64,000 nucleotides of DNA from Halomonas salipaludis (GCF_002286975.1 NZ_NSKB01000006.1:62001-126000), one strand, 5' to 3'; shown: positions 37,770 through 48,692, counted from the stretch's first letter. Numbers and translations are program-made. The notes: generated by a model not told the origin, from the letters alone.

Positions 37770-37945
37770 GGTGTGGCCTCCTTGCAGGTAGTGTGTGTGG
37801 CTTCGAGCGCGCTGCGGGGGAGCGGTTCCCGGACGGTGCGTGTCTGCACGGTGTTTCCCCAATCAGGATGGCAGCGGCGCGGCGGATTTGTCTCGGCGTG
37901 CAACTGCGGCCATCATGAAGGACAATTATAACGCCAGGAAGGCTC

Positions 37946-39079
37946 ATGGATCCCGACTCGAATCAGCATACCCGTACCATCCCGCTCAACCTGACCCTGG
38001 CGCTGGCCGCGCTGGTGGTGATCATCGGCGGGATGAAGGCTGGCGCCGACCTGCTGGTGCCGCTGCTGCTGTCGCTATTCATCGCCGTGGTGTGTACCGC
38101 ACCGGTGCAGTGGCTCAACCGCCTTGGCCTGAGCCTGCGCAAGTCGGTCTGCGTGACCCTGCTGGTGATCGGCTCTTTCCTGCTGCTGCTGATGCTGCTG
38201 CTGGCCAATACCTTCAGCACCTTCATCGCCGCGCTGCCGGGAATCGAGGAGCAGGCCTACGCCTACTACTATGAGCTGCTCAACTGGCTGGCCAGCCGCG
38301 GTATGTCGGTGCGGCCCGAGCAGTTCGCCGAGTGGTTCGATGATGTCAATGCCACCCAGATGGTGCCGACCTTCCTCGGCCACCTGGGCAACCTGCTGGT
38401 TCAGAGCGTGATCGTCGGGCTGCTGGTGGTGTTCATGCTGTTCGAGACGCTCAATTTTCGTGACAAGGTGACCCAGGCGCTGCTCGACCCGGCGCCGAGC
38501 CTGCGCCGGCTCAGCGAATTCAGCCTGACCCTGAAACGCTACCTGGCGGTGAAGACCGTGATCAGCCTGGTCACCGGTGTGCTGGTATGGATCGCCTGCG
38601 TGGTGGTGGGGGTGGGCTTTCCACTGCTGTGGGGCACGCTGGCCTTTGGCCTCAACTTCATTCCCAACATCGGCTCGGCGCTGGCGGCGATTCCGCCGGT
38701 ACTGTTGCTGCTGGTGTCGCCGGACGCCGGCTGGGGCTCGGCGGTGGTGCTGGCACTCTGCTATCTGGCGATCAACTTCGTGATGGGCAACCTGGTCGAG
38801 CCGCGGGTGATGGGCCGCGCGCTGGGGCTGTCGACCTTCGTGGCGTTTCTATCATTGGTGGTGTGGGGCTGGATACTCGGCACGGTGGGCATGCTGCTCT
38901 CGGTGCTGCTGACCATGACCCTCAAGATCGCCCTCGATAGCCACCCGGACACGCGCTGGATCGCACGGCTGCTGGGGCCGGGGGCGGAGAAGAAGGCGGC
39001 GGGCGACGAGATTTTGCCGGGGCGGGTGCGCCTCAAACGACGGCGCCCCGATGATGAGGATCATCGGGGCGCCGAATAG
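37946..39079 (+). CDS. AI-2E/PerM-family membrane transporter
   Basis: An inner-membrane protein of 377 residues with about eight helices, in the typical order of this family: two N-terminal hairpins (residues about 17-95), a soluble loop, then helices from about 145. The signature IPNIGSALAAIPPVLLLLVSPDAGW and the NLVEPRVMGRALGLS segment (about 275-289) identify it. Members include an autoinducer-2 exporter and Na+/H+ antiporters; the substrate here is unknown. The last 35 residues are charged, and their DNA forms a strong hairpin. Confidence 0.85.
   Translation: MDPDSNQHTRTIPLNLTLALAALVVIIGGMKAGADLLVPLLLSLFIAVVCTAPVQWLNRLGLSLRKSVCVTLLVIGSFLLLLMLLLANTFSTFIAALPGIEEQAYAYYYELLNWLASRGMSVRPEQFAEWFDDVNATQMVPTFLGHLGNLLVQSVIVGLLVVFMLFETLNFRDKVTQALLDPAPSLRRLSEFSLTLKRYLAVKTVISLVTGVLVWIACVVVGVGFPLLWGTLAFGLNFIPNIGSALAAIPPVLLLLVSPDAGWGSAVVLALCYLAINFVMGNLVEPRVMGRALGLSTFVAFLSLVVWGWILGTVGMLLSVLLTMTLKIALDSHPDTRWIARLLGPGAEKKAAGDEILPGRVRLKRRRPDDEDHRGAE
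39041..39074. terminator. Hairpin inside the 3' end of the AI-2E gene
   Basis: CGGCGCCCCGATGAT and ATCATCGGGGCGCCG form a 15-bp perfect stem with a GAGG loop, coding for the last residues of the transporter. It sits between this gene and the convergent trxA gene and probably ends transcription of one or both. There is no T run. Confidence 0.55.
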
Positions 39080-39098
39080 CGACATGGCGTCGCTGCGA

Positions 39099-39422
39099 TC
39101 AGGCGTTCTGCTCGATGAACTGCGCGAGCTGAGACTTTGACTGCGCGCCAACCAGTGAGGCGACCTTGGCGCCGGACTTGAACAGCATCACGGTGGGCAC
39201 GCCACGCACGCCGTGCTCGGCGGCGATTTCCGGGGCATCGTCGACGTTGACGCTGACGACCTTGAGGTTATCTGCGCGCTCATCGGCGACTTCATCGACC
39301 ACGGGCGCCATCATCTTGCAGGGGCCGCACCAGGGTGCCCAGAACTTCAGCAGGACAGGCTTGTCGGCCTTGAGGACCTCCTGCTCGAAGTTGGCAGTGG
39401 TGACATCGACGTTATTAGCCAT
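39099..39422 (-). CDS. trxA: Thioredoxin
   Basis: A 107-residue cytoplasmic dithiol carrier that reduces protein disulfides, including PAPS reductase (cysH is nearby). The active site is WCGPCK with Cys32 and Cys35, followed by the buried MAPVVDEVADE helix, the cis-Pro loop GVRGVPTVMLF and the C-terminal GAQSKSQLAQFIEQ helix. The ATG at 39422 gives the standard length; the longer frame is not conserved. It is single-copy in layout, with cysB divergent. Confidence 0.95.
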   Translation of the reverse strand: MANNVDVTTANFEQEVLKADKPVLLKFWAPWCGPCKMMAPVVDEVADERADNLKVVSVNVDDAPEIAAEHGVRGVPTVMLFKSGAKVASLVGAQSKSQLAQFIEQNA

Positions 39423-39619
39423 GTGAATCTCCAGTTGCTTTGCGCTTTGTCGAGCGTGCTTTCGCAAGGTTAGCTGACCGATGTTAGCGGCAGCCTGCGT
39501 TGCTGGCAAATATCGCCTGGCCAATACCGATGATAGCGGGGAGCTATCGGAAGGTGCCAGCGAGGCGGATCCCGCGCCGTTACGGCACCTGGCTTTATAT
39601 GCTATAAAGTAATTTATAA

Positions 39620-40663
<1,044 letters not shown>

Positions 40664-40683
40664 ACGCGCATCCGACAACAGCA

Positions 40684-40721
40684 AAAGGCCCGGCCGGTAG
40701 TGTTCTACCGGGCGGGCCTTT
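40684..40721. terminator. Bidirectional terminator between cysB and cysH
   Basis: AAAGGCCCGGCCGGTAG and CTACCGGGCGGGCCTTT form a 17-bp stem with one mismatch and a 4-base loop, with A and T runs at its two feet, so it works for both convergent genes. Confidence 0.9.
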
Positions 40722-40741
40722 CGTTTAACTGGACGATGGTG

Positions 40742-41362
40742 TCAGTGCTGGAGGTGCAACCCGCACTCTCTTTTCTCTTCCACCTTGGTGGGGTCGAAGT
40801 AGTCGAAGTTGTTGGGCAGGTCGTGCTGCTGCAGGTACTGGTACATCTCCTTCGCGGTCCAGTGCAGCACCGGGGCGACCTTGATCAGGCCGTCGGCGTT
40901 GCGCGAGACCGGCTGCATGCGGGCGCGCTCGGCGGTGTCTTCGGCGCGTAGCGCGGTAAACCACACCTCGGGAGCCATCTCGCGTAGCGCGCGCTGGAAG
41001 GGCTCGAGCTTGACCTCTTCGGTGAAGGCGGCGTGGCGCGGGTCGTCGATGCCGGGAAAGTCGCCTTCCAGGGCTTCACGATGGGCGCGGGAGCGCTGCG
41101 GGTGGTAGGTGATCAGGTTGAGGCCGAGGCGCTTGACGACCTCGTCGACGAAGCGATAGGTGGCCTCGGTGTTGTAGCCGCTGTCCATCCACACCACCGG
41201 GATGTCGGGCTGTACCTGGGTGACCATATGCAGGATCACCGCTTCGAAGGGGCGGAAGTTGGTGGTGCAGATGGCGCGCTTGCCGAGGCTAAGTGCCCAG
41301 CGGGTGAGGGCCTCGGGGTCGTTGCCGTACTGCTGGTTGATGCTGTCGATATCGAGTTCCAT
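40742..41362 (-). CDS. cysH: Phosphoadenylyl-sulfate reductase
   Basis: Reduces PAPS to sulfite with thioredoxin. Length 206 residues from the ATG at 41362, slightly shorter than E. coli CysH. The PP-loop-like N domain gives way to TTNFRPFEAVILHMVTQ, where the first motif is altered, then MDSGYNTEATYRFVDEV. It ends with the catalytic ECGLH motif (Cys200). The four extra cysteines that hold the Fe-S cluster of APS reductases are missing, so it is the PAPS type. The gene is convergent with its regulator cysB. Confidence 0.92.
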   Translation of the reverse strand: MELDIDSINQQYGNDPEALTRWALSLGKRAICTTNFRPFEAVILHMVTQVQPDIPVVWMDSGYNTEATYRFVDEVVKRLGLNLITYHPQRSRAHREALEGDFPGIDDPRHAAFTEEVKLEPFQRALREMAPEVWFTALRAEDTAERARMQPVSRNADGLIKVAPVLHWTAKEMYQYLQQHDLPNNFDYFDPTKVEEKRECGLHLQH

Positions 41363-41561
41363 TACCTGGCTCCTGAAGGGAAACGCCGCACGATGTGTAA
41401 AGCGCTTCCATAGGCGGAGAACCGCCGCTCTGGTGTATGGCGCCAGATTACCAAAGGCGGTGGGCAACGCCCCAATATCGTTTGGTTAGGTCGTTATATA
41501 GCGAAAAGCAAGTTTGTGGCTGCCCTGTTAGTGCAGAACGTGCTAAGGGGCGGCGCTGGTG

Positions 41562-42923
41562 TCAATGCGCGGCGCTGTCGTGGTCCAGGGCACCCAGCAG
41601 ATGGCGGATCTTGTCCAGGGTCTCGTGGTACTCGGCCTCTTCGTCGGAGTCGGCGACCAGGCCGCCGCCGCCCCACAGGTGTAGCTGGCCGGCATCGGCC
41701 ACTACGGTGCGGATAGCAATCGAGGTATCCATGTGGCCGCGCTGGTCGACGTAGCCGAGGCTGCCGCAGTAGGCGCTGCGCCGGCTGGGCTCGAGCTCGT
41801 CGATGATCTGCATGGCGCGCACCTTGGGTGCGCCGGTGATCGAGCCGCCGGGGAACGAGGCCGCCAGCAGGTCGAGGGTCGAGCGCCGCGTGGCCAGCTC
41901 GCCGCGCACGCTGCTGACCAGGTGGTGGACGTTGGCGTAACTCTCCAGGCCGCATAGCTGTGGTACCCGTACGCTGCCGGGGCGGCACACCCGGCCCAGG
42001 TCGTTGCGCAGCAGGTCGACGATCATCACGTTCTCGGCGCGGTCCTTTTCGCTGGTCAGCAGCGCCTCGGCCAGGCGGTGATCCTCCTCCGGCGTGGCGC
42101 CGCGCGGGCGGGTGCCCTTGATTGGCCGCGCCTCGACTTGGCCGTGGTGGGCCTGCAGGAAGCGCTCCGGCGACAGCGACAGCACCGCCTTGTCGTCCCA
42201 CGCCAGGTAGCCGGCGAAGGGCGTGGGGGTGGCTCGGCGCAGGCGCAGGTAGGCCTGCCACAGGTCGCCGTGGTAGGGCGCGCTGAAGCGCTGGGCGAGG
42301 TTGATCTGGTAGCAGTCGCCGGCCTGGATGTAGTCCTTCACGCGGCGGAAGCGCTGGCCGTAGCCGTCGCGGTCGAGCTCGGCGGCGAACGGCGCGGTGA
42401 TCTTGAACGGCGCGCCCTCTGGCGCCGCTGCGGCCAGCCACTGTTCGACCTCGGCGCGGCGCGCGGCGCTGGCCACCAGCCAGCTCTGCTGGCGCTGGTG
42501 GTCCTGGATCAACGCCCAGTCGTAGAGGCCGACGCGGCTCCAGGGCAGGGCGGTGGCGCTGCGGGCGGCGCCGTCGAGCGGTTCCAGGCAGCGGCCGAAG
42601 TCGTAGCTCCAGAAACCGATCAAGCCGCCGAGGAACGGCAGCTCGCTGTCGGGCGGGTCGCACCTGAGGCTGGCCAACAGCGCCTTCTGCGCCTCGATGG
42701 GCGTGCCCGGCAGGGGCTTGCCCTGGGCGTCGCGGGCCTGGCCGCGGGTGTCGATCTCGAGGGTCTCGAGGGGGCGCGCGCTGAGGATGTCGTAGCGGCC
42801 GCCGGGGCCATGGGGGCGGCCGCTATCGAGCAGCACCGCGCCAGGCTGCTGGCGCAGGGCGGCAAAATAGCCCAACGGGTCGGGCTGATAGGGCAGGGCG
42901 GTGATCTCGAGTGGTGATGTCAT
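41562..42923 (-). CDS. pabB: Aminodeoxychorismate synthase component I
   Basis: Converts chorismate to 4-amino-4-deoxychorismate for folate synthesis, using ammonia from PabA. The 453-residue protein has the chorismate-binding fold: YIQAGDCYQINLAQRF, LSLSPERFL, ARPIKGTRPRG (the Lys that forms the covalent intermediate in PabB; TrpE has Ala here), DRAENVMIVDLLRNDLGRV and FPGGSITGAPKVRAMQIIDELE. The PIKGT form supports PabB over TrpE. The ATG at 42923 gives MTSPLEITAL. A single gene. Confidence 0.92.
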   Translation of the reverse strand: MTSPLEITALPYQPDPLGYFAALRQQPGAVLLDSGRPHGPGGRYDILSARPLETLEIDTRGQARDAQGKPLPGTPIEAQKALLASLRCDPPDSELPFLGGLIGFWSYDFGRCLEPLDGAARSATALPWSRVGLYDWALIQDHQRQQSWLVASAARRAEVEQWLAAAAPEGAPFKITAPFAAELDRDGYGQRFRRVKDYIQAGDCYQINLAQRFSAPYHGDLWQAYLRLRRATPTPFAGYLAWDDKAVLSLSPERFLQAHHGQVEARPIKGTRPRGATPEEDHRLAEALLTSEKDRAENVMIVDLLRNDLGRVCRPGSVRVPQLCGLESYANVHHLVSSVRGELATRRSTLDLLAASFPGGSITGAPKVRAMQIIDELEPSRRSAYCGSLGYVDQRGHMDTSIAIRTVVADAGQLHLWGGGGLVADSDEEAEYHETLDKIRHLLGALDHDSAAH

Positions 42924-43035
42924 GCGCGGCACTTTCCTCAACGAGCGCCTCATTCTAGGCGTCGCCCCGGCGTTTGTCTCATCTGCCGTGGAGGCGTAGG
43001 CGACGGCCTATCAACGGCTTATGCTAAAATAGCAT

Positions 43036-43049
43036 CATTGTTGACAATG
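43036..43049. promoter_or_regulatory. GntR operator 1 of the prp operon
   Basis: CATTGTTGACAATG, an imperfect palindrome of the form ATTGT-YG-ACAAT. It overlaps a possible promoter (TAAAAT at 43025-43030 lies just upstream), so repressor binding would block transcription. Confidence 0.65.
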
Positions 43050-43080
43050 TCTTGGTGGGTAGACAGCGTGACGGTCGGGC

Positions 43081-43100
43081 CCTACGCCCAAAGGCGTAGG
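43081..43100 (+). promoter_or_regulatory. Leader hairpin of the prp operon
   Basis: CCTACGCC and GGCGTAGG form an 8-bp perfect stem with a CAAA loop, 80 bases before the GntR gene and between the two operators. Role unknown. Confidence 0.3.
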
Positions 43101-43162
43101 CCATGCAGCGTAGCCGGTGCTTGATTCCTCGGCGACGGCTGGGTAGAGTGCCTTTAGATCCC

Positions 43163-43176
43163 AATTGTCGACAATT
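43163..43176. promoter_or_regulatory. GntR operator 2 of the prp operon
   Basis: AATTGTCGACAATT, a perfect 14-bp palindrome with the same ATTGT-YG-ACAAT pattern as operator 1, 127 bp away. It lies four bases before the regulator's ATG, over the ribosome-binding region. Confidence 0.7.
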
Positions 43177-43180
43177 AATC

Positions 43181-43894
43181 ATGAATCAAGCCACACCAGA
43201 ACTGAATACGCCAGAAGTCCGCACCCTTGCCGAGCGGGTCTTCAACCAGCTGCAGGAGGCCATCGTGCGCGGTGACCTGGCGCCGGGCGCCAAGATCACC
43301 GAGCCGGGCCTGTCCAAGACCTACGGCATCTCCCGTGGACCGCTGCGCGAGGCGATGCGCCGCCTCGAGGTGCACCGCCTGATCGAGCGGGTGCCCCACG
43401 TCGGCGCGCGGGTGGTCAAGCTGTCGATGAAGGAACTGCTCGAGCTGTTCGACGTGCGCGAGGCGCTGGAGAGCATGGCCGCCAGGCTTGCCGCCGAGCA
43501 CATGACCGCCGAGGAGATCGCCGGGCTGCGCGAGGTGCTGGCGCTGCACGAGCGCCAGGCCGACCTCAAGCGCGGCGAAGCCTACTTCCAGCGCGAGGGC
43601 GATCTGGACTTTCACTATCGCATCGTCCAGGGCAGCCACAATCGCATGCTGATGACGATCCTCTGCGACGACCTCTACTACCTGGTGCGCCTCTACCGAA
43701 CCCAGTTCAGTGCCAGCGGCTCGCGGCCGCAGCGCGCCTTCGTCGAGCACCACCGCATCGTCGACGCCATTGAGAGCGGCGACGCCGAGCTCGCCGAGCT
43801 GCTGATGCGCCGCCACGTCAGCGCCTCGCGGGCCAACGTCGCCGAGCGCTACGCCGCGGTGCTCGAGCAGGAAGCCGGCCAGCCGGCGTCGTAA
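43181..43894 (+). CDS. GntR-family regulator of the methylcitrate cycle
   Basis: A FadR-subfamily GntR protein, 237 residues. The N-terminal winged helix is [20 protein letters not shown]...[24 protein letters not shown] (residues about 19-70). The all-helical ligand domain follows, with Asp and His residues ([17 protein letters not shown], then [12 protein letters not shown]) that usually bind a metal and an organic acid. It is the first gene of the prpB-prpC-acnD-prpF operon and has two palindromic operators upstream, so it most likely represses the operon until 2-methylcitrate or a similar acid appears. Confidence 0.88.
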   Translation: MNQATPELNTPEVRTLAERVFNQLQEAIVRGDLAPGAKITEPGLSKTYGISRGPLREAMRRLEVHRLIERVPHVGARVVKLSMKELLELFDVREALESMAARLAAEHMTAEEIAGLREVLALHERQADLKRGEAYFQREGDLDFHYRIVQGSHNRMLMTILCDDLYYLVRLYRTQFSASGSRPQRAFVEHHRIVDAIESGDAELAELLMRRHVSASRANVAERYAAVLEQEAGQPAS

Positions 43895-43932
43895 CCACTG
43901 TCATTACACCGCCACCTTACAAGGAGAGCCCC

Positions 43933-44820
43933 ATGAGCCATGCCACTCCCGGTGCCCGCTTTCGCGCCGCGCTCAACGCCAACCAGCCACTGCCCATCGT
44001 CGGCACCATCAACGCCTATACCGCGCTGATGGCCGAGCGGGTCGGGCACCAGGCGATCTACCTCTCCGGCGGCGGGGTGGCCAACGCCTCCTTCGGCCTG
44101 CCCGACCTGGGCATGACCACCATGAACGACGTGGTCGAAGACGCCCACCGCATCACCGGCGCCAGCGAGCTGCCGCTGCTGGTGGATATCGACACCGGCT
44201 GGGGCGGTGCCTTCAATATCTCGCGTACGGTCAAGGAGATGCAGCGCGCCGGGGTGGCCGCCGTGCACCTCGAGGACCAGGTGGCCCAGAAACGCTGCGG
44301 GCATCGCCCCAACAAGGCGATCGTCAGCCAGGCGGAGATGGTCGATCGCATCAAGGCCGCCGCCGACGCGCGCATCGACCCGGAGTTCTTCCTCATTGCG
44401 CGCACCGACGCCTTTCAGATGGAGGGGCTGGATGCCGCCATCGAGCGTGCCAATGCCTGCGTCGAGGCCGGCGCCGATGCGATCTTCGCCGAGGCAGTGC
44501 ACAGCCTCGACGACTACCAGGCGTTCTGCGAGCGGGTCGATGCACCGATCCTGGCCAATATCACCGAGTTCGGCGCCACACCGCTGTTCACCCAGCAGGA
44601 GCTCTCCGAGGTGGGCTGCCAGATGGTGCTCTATCCGCTCTCGGCGTTCCGCGCCATGAACGCCGCGGCGCTCAAGGTCTACCAGAGCATCCACGCCAAC
44701 GGCCACCAGCGCGACGTGGTCGAGCTGATGCAGACCCGCGACGAGCTCTACGACTTCCTCAATTACCACGACTTCGAGCGCAAGCTGGATGCGCTATTCG
44801 TGCAGGAGAACAAGGCCTAG
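43933..44820 (+). CDS. prpB: 2-Methylisocitrate lyase
   Basis: Splits 2-methylisocitrate into pyruvate and succinate, the last step of propionate breakdown. Length 295 residues, one TIM barrel. The catalytic KRCGH motif has Cys122 (120-124); DIDTGWGG and LEDQ bind Mg2+, and the [10 protein letters not shown] loop is conserved. AAGGAGAG precedes the ATG at 43933. It lies 38 bases after the GntR gene. Confidence 0.95.
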   Translation: MSHATPGARFRAALNANQPLPIVGTINAYTALMAERVGHQAIYLSGGGVANASFGLPDLGMTTMNDVVEDAHRITGASELPLLVDIDTGWGGAFNISRTVKEMQRAGVAAVHLEDQVAQKRCGHRPNKAIVSQAEMVDRIKAAADARIDPEFFLIARTDAFQMEGLDAAIERANACVEAGADAIFAEAVHSLDDYQAFCERVDAPILANITEFGATPLFTQQELSEVGCQMVLYPLSAFRAMNAAALKVYQSIHANGHQRDVVELMQTRDELYDFLNYHDFERKLDALFVQENKA

Positions 44821-44906
44821 TTTGCGCAGCATGTAACGGCAACGCATACCCCATAACAATATCCAATATTCACCGGCCCGTGCGGCTTGGGAGAAGGAGA
44901 CACGTC

Positions 44907-46034
44907 ATGGCAGATAAACCAACACCAGGCGCCGGCTTGCGTGGCCAGAGCGCTGGCAGCACGGCGCTGTGCACCGTGGGCCAGAGCGGTTCGGGGCTGA
45001 CCTACCGCGGCTACGATATCGCCGAGCTGGCCGACAAGGCGCGCTTCGAAGAGGTCGCCTACCTGCTGCTCAAGGGCAAGCTGCCCACCCAGGCCGAGCT
45101 CGACGCCTACATCACCAAGATCAAGGGCCTGCGCGGCCTGCCGGCGCCGCTGCGCGCGGTGCTCGAGCAGATTTCCGCCGATGCCCACCCGATGGACGTG
45201 ATGCGCACCGGTGCCTCGATGCTCGGCAACCTCGAGACCGAGGAGCGCTTCGACGAGCAGCAGGACGCCGCCGACCGCCTGCTGGCGGTGCTGCCGTCGA
45301 TCATCTGCTACTGGTACCGCTACTCCCACGACGGCGTGCGCATCGATACCGAGACCGACGACGATTCGGTGGGCGGCCACTTCCTGCACCTGCTGCGCGA
45401 CGCGGTGCCCAGCGAGCTGCACGCCCAGGTGATGAGCGTGTCGCTGATCCTCTATGCCGAGCACGAGTTCAACGCCTCGACCTTTACTGCGCGGGTGTGC
45501 GCCTCGACGCTCTCCGACATGCACTCCTGCGTGACCGGCGCCATCGGCTCCCTGCGCGGCCCGCTGCACGGCGGCGCCAACGAGGCGGCGATGGCGATGA
45601 TCGAGCACTGGCGCTCCGCCGACGAGGCCGAGCGCGAGATTCTCGGCATGCTCGAGCGTAAAGAGAAGATCATGGGCTTCGGTCACGCCATCTACCGCGA
45701 GTCCGACCCGCGCAACGCGATCATCAAGAAATGGTCCAAGCGGTTGGCGGACGACGTCGGCGACAGCGTGCTCTACCCGGTCTCGGAGCGGGTAGAGGCG
45801 GTGATGTGGCGCGAGAAGAAGCTGTTCTGCAACGCCGACTTCTTCCACGCCAGCGCCTATCACTTCATGGATATCCCGACCAAGCTGTTCACGCCGATCT
45901 TCGTCTGCTCGCGGGTCACCGGCTGGTGCGCCCACGTCTTCGAGCAGCGCGACAACAATCGCATCATTCGCCCAAGCGCTGACTATGTGGGACCGGACGC
46001 CCGCGGCTGGCTGCCTATCGAGCAGCGTGACTGA
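44907..46034 (+). CDS. prpC: 2-Methylcitrate synthase
   Basis: Joins propionyl-CoA and oxaloacetate to 2-methylcitrate, the entry step of the cycle. The 375-residue protein has the citrate-synthase catalytic set: His in GSLRGPLHGGANEAAM, His in MGFGHAIYRESDPRN and Asp in FFHASAYHFMDIP, plus the final WCAHVFEQRDNNRIIRP. Its length and the neighbours indicate PrpC rather than GltA. The ATG at 44907 follows GGAGAAGGAG. Confidence 0.95.
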   Translation: MADKPTPGAGLRGQSAGSTALCTVGQSGSGLTYRGYDIAELADKARFEEVAYLLLKGKLPTQAELDAYITKIKGLRGLPAPLRAVLEQISADAHPMDVMRTGASMLGNLETEERFDEQQDAADRLLAVLPSIICYWYRYSHDGVRIDTETDDDSVGGHFLHLLRDAVPSELHAQVMSVSLILYAEHEFNASTFTARVCASTLSDMHSCVTGAIGSLRGPLHGGANEAAMAMIEHWRSADEAEREILGMLERKEKIMGFGHAIYRESDPRNAIIKKWSKRLADDVGDSVLYPVSERVEAVMWREKKLFCNADFFHASAYHFMDIPTKLFTPIFVCSRVTGWCAHVFEQRDNNRIIRPSADYVGPDARGWLPIEQRD

Positions 46035-46058
46035 GCCCACTGACCACGGGGTGAGACC

Positions 46059-48692
46059 ATGAATACCGACTACCGCAAGCCGCTTCCCGGCACCGAGCTC
46101 GACTACTTCGATGCGCGGGCCGCGGTCGAGGACCTCGCCCCCGGCGCCTACGCCGGGCTGCCCTACACCTCGCGGGTGCTGGCCGAGCAGCTGGTACGAC
46201 GCTGCGACCCGGCGCTGCTCAGCGATGCGCTGCGCCAGCTGATCGAGCGCAAGCGCGACCTCGACTTCCCCTGGTACCCGGCGCGGGTGGTGTGTCACGA
46301 CATCCTTGGCCAGACTGCGCTGGTGGACCTGGCCGGCCTGCGCGACGCGATTGCCGAGCAGGGCGGCGACCCGGCCAAGGTCAACCCGGTGGTGCCCACC
46401 CAGCTGATCGTCGACCACTCGCTGGCGGTGGAGCACGCCGGCTTCGAGGCGGACGCCTTCGACAAGAACCGCCAGGTGGAGGATCGCCGCAATGACGACC
46501 GCTTCCACTTCATCAACTGGACCAAGACCGCGTTCGAGAACGTCGACGTGATCCCGCCCGGCAATGGCATCATGCACCAGATCAACCTGGAGAAGATGTC
46601 GCCAGTGGTGCAGGTCCAGCCCGATGCCAGCGGCCAGCGGGTCGCCTTTCCGGATACCTGCGTGGGCACCGACAGCCACACGCCGATGACCGACGCCCTG
46701 GGGGTGATCTCGGTGGGGGTAGGCGGCCTGGAGGCGGAGAGCGTGATGCTCGGCCGCGCCTCGATGATGCGCCTGCCGGACATCGTCGGCGTGGAGCTGA
46801 GCGGCAAGCTGCAGCCCGGCGTGACCGGCACCGACATGGTGCTGGCGATCACCGAGTTCCTGCGCCGCGAGCGGGTGGTGGGGGCCTACCTGGAGTTCTA
46901 CGGCGAGGGTGCAGAGGCACTGAGTATCGGCGACCGCGCCACCATCTCCAACATGACCCCGGAGTATGGCGCCACCGCGGCGATGTTCTACATCGACGAC
47001 CAGACCATCGATTACCTGCGGCTCACCGGCCGCGACGACGAGCAGGTGGCGCTGGTCGAGACCTACGCCAGGCACACCGGGCTGTGGGCCGATAGCCTCG
47101 CCGAGGTCGAGTACGAGCGCGTGCTGCGCTTCGATCTCTCCAGCGTGACCCGTACCCTGGCCGGGCCCTCCAATCCCCACGCCCACCTGCCTACCAGCGA
47201 ACTCGCCAAGCGCGGTGTGGCGGTGGGGCTCGACGCCGCCCGCGCCGAGGAGCAGGCCGGCAAGCTGCCGGATGGCGCGGTGATCATCGCCGCCATCACC
47301 AGCTGCACCAACACCTCCAACCCGCGCAACATGGTGGCGGCGGGGCTGATCGCGCGCAACGCCAATCGCCTTGGCCTGATCCGCAAGCCGTGGGTGAAGT
47401 CGTCGCTGGCGCCGGGCTCCAAGACGGTCAAGATGTACCTCGAAGAGGCCGATCTGATGGGCGAGCTGGAGAATCTGGGCTTCGGCGTGGTGGGTTATGC
47501 CTGCACCACTTGCAACGGCATGTCCGGCGCGCTGGACCCGGTCATCCAGCAGGAGATCGTCGAGCGCGACCTCTACTCGGTGGCGGTGCTGTCGGGTAAC
47601 CGCAACTTCGACGGCCGCATTCATCCCTATGCCAAGCAGGCCTTCCTGGCCTCGCCGCCGCTGGTGGTGGCCTACGCCATCGCCGGTACCATCCGCTTCG
47701 ATATCGAGAAGGACGCCCTGGGCGTCGACGCCGACGGCAATCCGGTGACGCTCAAGGATATCTGGCCCGACGACGCCGAGATCGACGCCATCGTCAAGCG
47801 CGCGGTCAAGCCGGAGCAGTTCCGCCAGACCTATATCCCGATGTTCGACCTGGACAAGAGCGCGGCGGCCAGGACCGAGCCGCTCTACGCCTGGCGTCCG
47901 CAGAGCACCTACATCCGCCGTCCGCCCTATTGGGAGGGCAAGATGTCCGCCGAGCGCAGCCTCAAGGGCATGCGCCCGCTGGCGATCCTGCCCGACAACA
48001 TCACCACCGACCACCTGTCGCCGTCGAATGCCATCCAGCTCGATAGCGCGGCGGGGGAGTACCTGGACAAGATGGGTGTGCCGGAGGAGGACTTCAATTC
48101 CTACGCCACCCACCGCGGCGACCACCTCACCGCCCAGCGCGCCACCCTGGCCAACCCCAAGCTGTTCAACGAGATGGTGCGCGACGCCGCGGGCAAGGTG
48201 CGCCAGGGCTCGCTGGCGCGGATCGAGCCAGAGGGCAAGGTGACGCGCATGTGGGAGGCCATCGAGACCTACATGGCGCGCAGGCAGCCGTTGATCATCA
48301 TCGCCGGCGCCGACTACGGCCAGGGTTCGTCGCGGGACTGGGCGGCCAAGGGCGTGGCGCTGGCTGGCGTGGAGGCGATCGTCGCCGAGGGTTTCGAGCG
48401 CATCCACCGCACTAACCTGGTCGGCATGGGCGTGATGCCGCTGCAGTTCGAGCCGGGCACCACCCGCCACACCCTCGAACTCGACGGCACCGAGGTGTAT
48501 GACGTCGAGGGCTCGGCGGCGCCACAGGCGACGCTGACCCTGGTGATCCAGCGTGCCAGCGGCGAGAGTCTGCGGGTGCCGGTGATCTGCCGCCTGGACA
48601 CCGAGGAGGAGCTGACCATCTACACCGCCGGCGGCGTGCTGCAGCGCTTCGCCCAGGACTTCCTCGAATCCAGCGCGGGGGCCAGCGCATGA
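46059..48692 (+). CDS. acnD: 2-Methylcitrate dehydratase, Fe/S-dependent
   Basis: An aconitase-family enzyme of 877 residues that dehydrates 2-methylcitrate to 2-methylaconitate; it replaces PrpD and needs PrpF as partner. The 4Fe-4S ligands are the Cys in ITSCTNTSNPRN and the two in GYACTTCNG. Substrate-site motifs include DTCVGTDSHTPMTDALG and GADYGQGSSRDWAAKG. Start at 46059, 25 bases after prpC. The 3' end overlaps prpF by 4 bases. Confidence 0.95.
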   Translation: MNTDYRKPLPGTELDYFDARAAVEDLAPGAYAGLPYTSRVLAEQLVRRCDPALLSDALRQLIERKRDLDFPWYPARVVCHDILGQTALVDLAGLRDAIAEQGGDPAKVNPVVPTQLIVDHSLAVEHAGFEADAFDKNRQVEDRRNDDRFHFINWTKTAFENVDVIPPGNGIMHQINLEKMSPVVQVQPDASGQRVAFPDTCVGTDSHTPMTDALGVISVGVGGLEAESVMLGRASMMRLPDIVGVELSGKLQPGVTGTDMVLAITEFLRRERVVGAYLEFYGEGAEALSIGDRATISNMTPEYGATAAMFYIDDQTIDYLRLTGRDDEQVALVETYARHTGLWADSLAEVEYERVLRFDLSSVTRTLAGPSNPHAHLPTSELAKRGVAVGLDAARAEEQAGKLPDGAVIIAAITSCTNTSNPRNMVAAGLIARNANRLGLIRKPWVKSSLAPGSKTVKMYLEEADLMGELENLGFGVVGYACTTCNGMSGALDPVIQQEIVERDLYSVAVLSGNRNFDGRIHPYAKQAFLASPPLVVAYAIAGTIRFDIEKDALGVDADGNPVTLKDIWPDDAEIDAIVKRAVKPEQFRQTYIPMFDLDKSAAARTEPLYAWRPQSTYIRRPPYWEGKMSAERSLKGMRPLAILPDNITTDHLSPSNAIQLDSAAGEYLDKMGVPEEDFNSYATHRGDHLTAQRATLANPKLFNEMVRDAAGKVRQGSLARIEPEGKVTRMWEAIETYMARRQPLIIIAGADYGQGSSRDWAAKGVALAGVEAIVAEGFERIHRTNLVGMGVMPLQFEPGTTRHTLELDGTEVYDVEGSAAPQATLTLVIQRASGESLRVPVICRLDTEEELTIYTAGGVLQRFAQDFLESSAGASA

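Noticed and set aside
41562..42923. Anthranilate synthase component I (trpE)
   Set aside because: The PIKGT motif with Lys is characteristic of PabB, and no trp genes are nearby.
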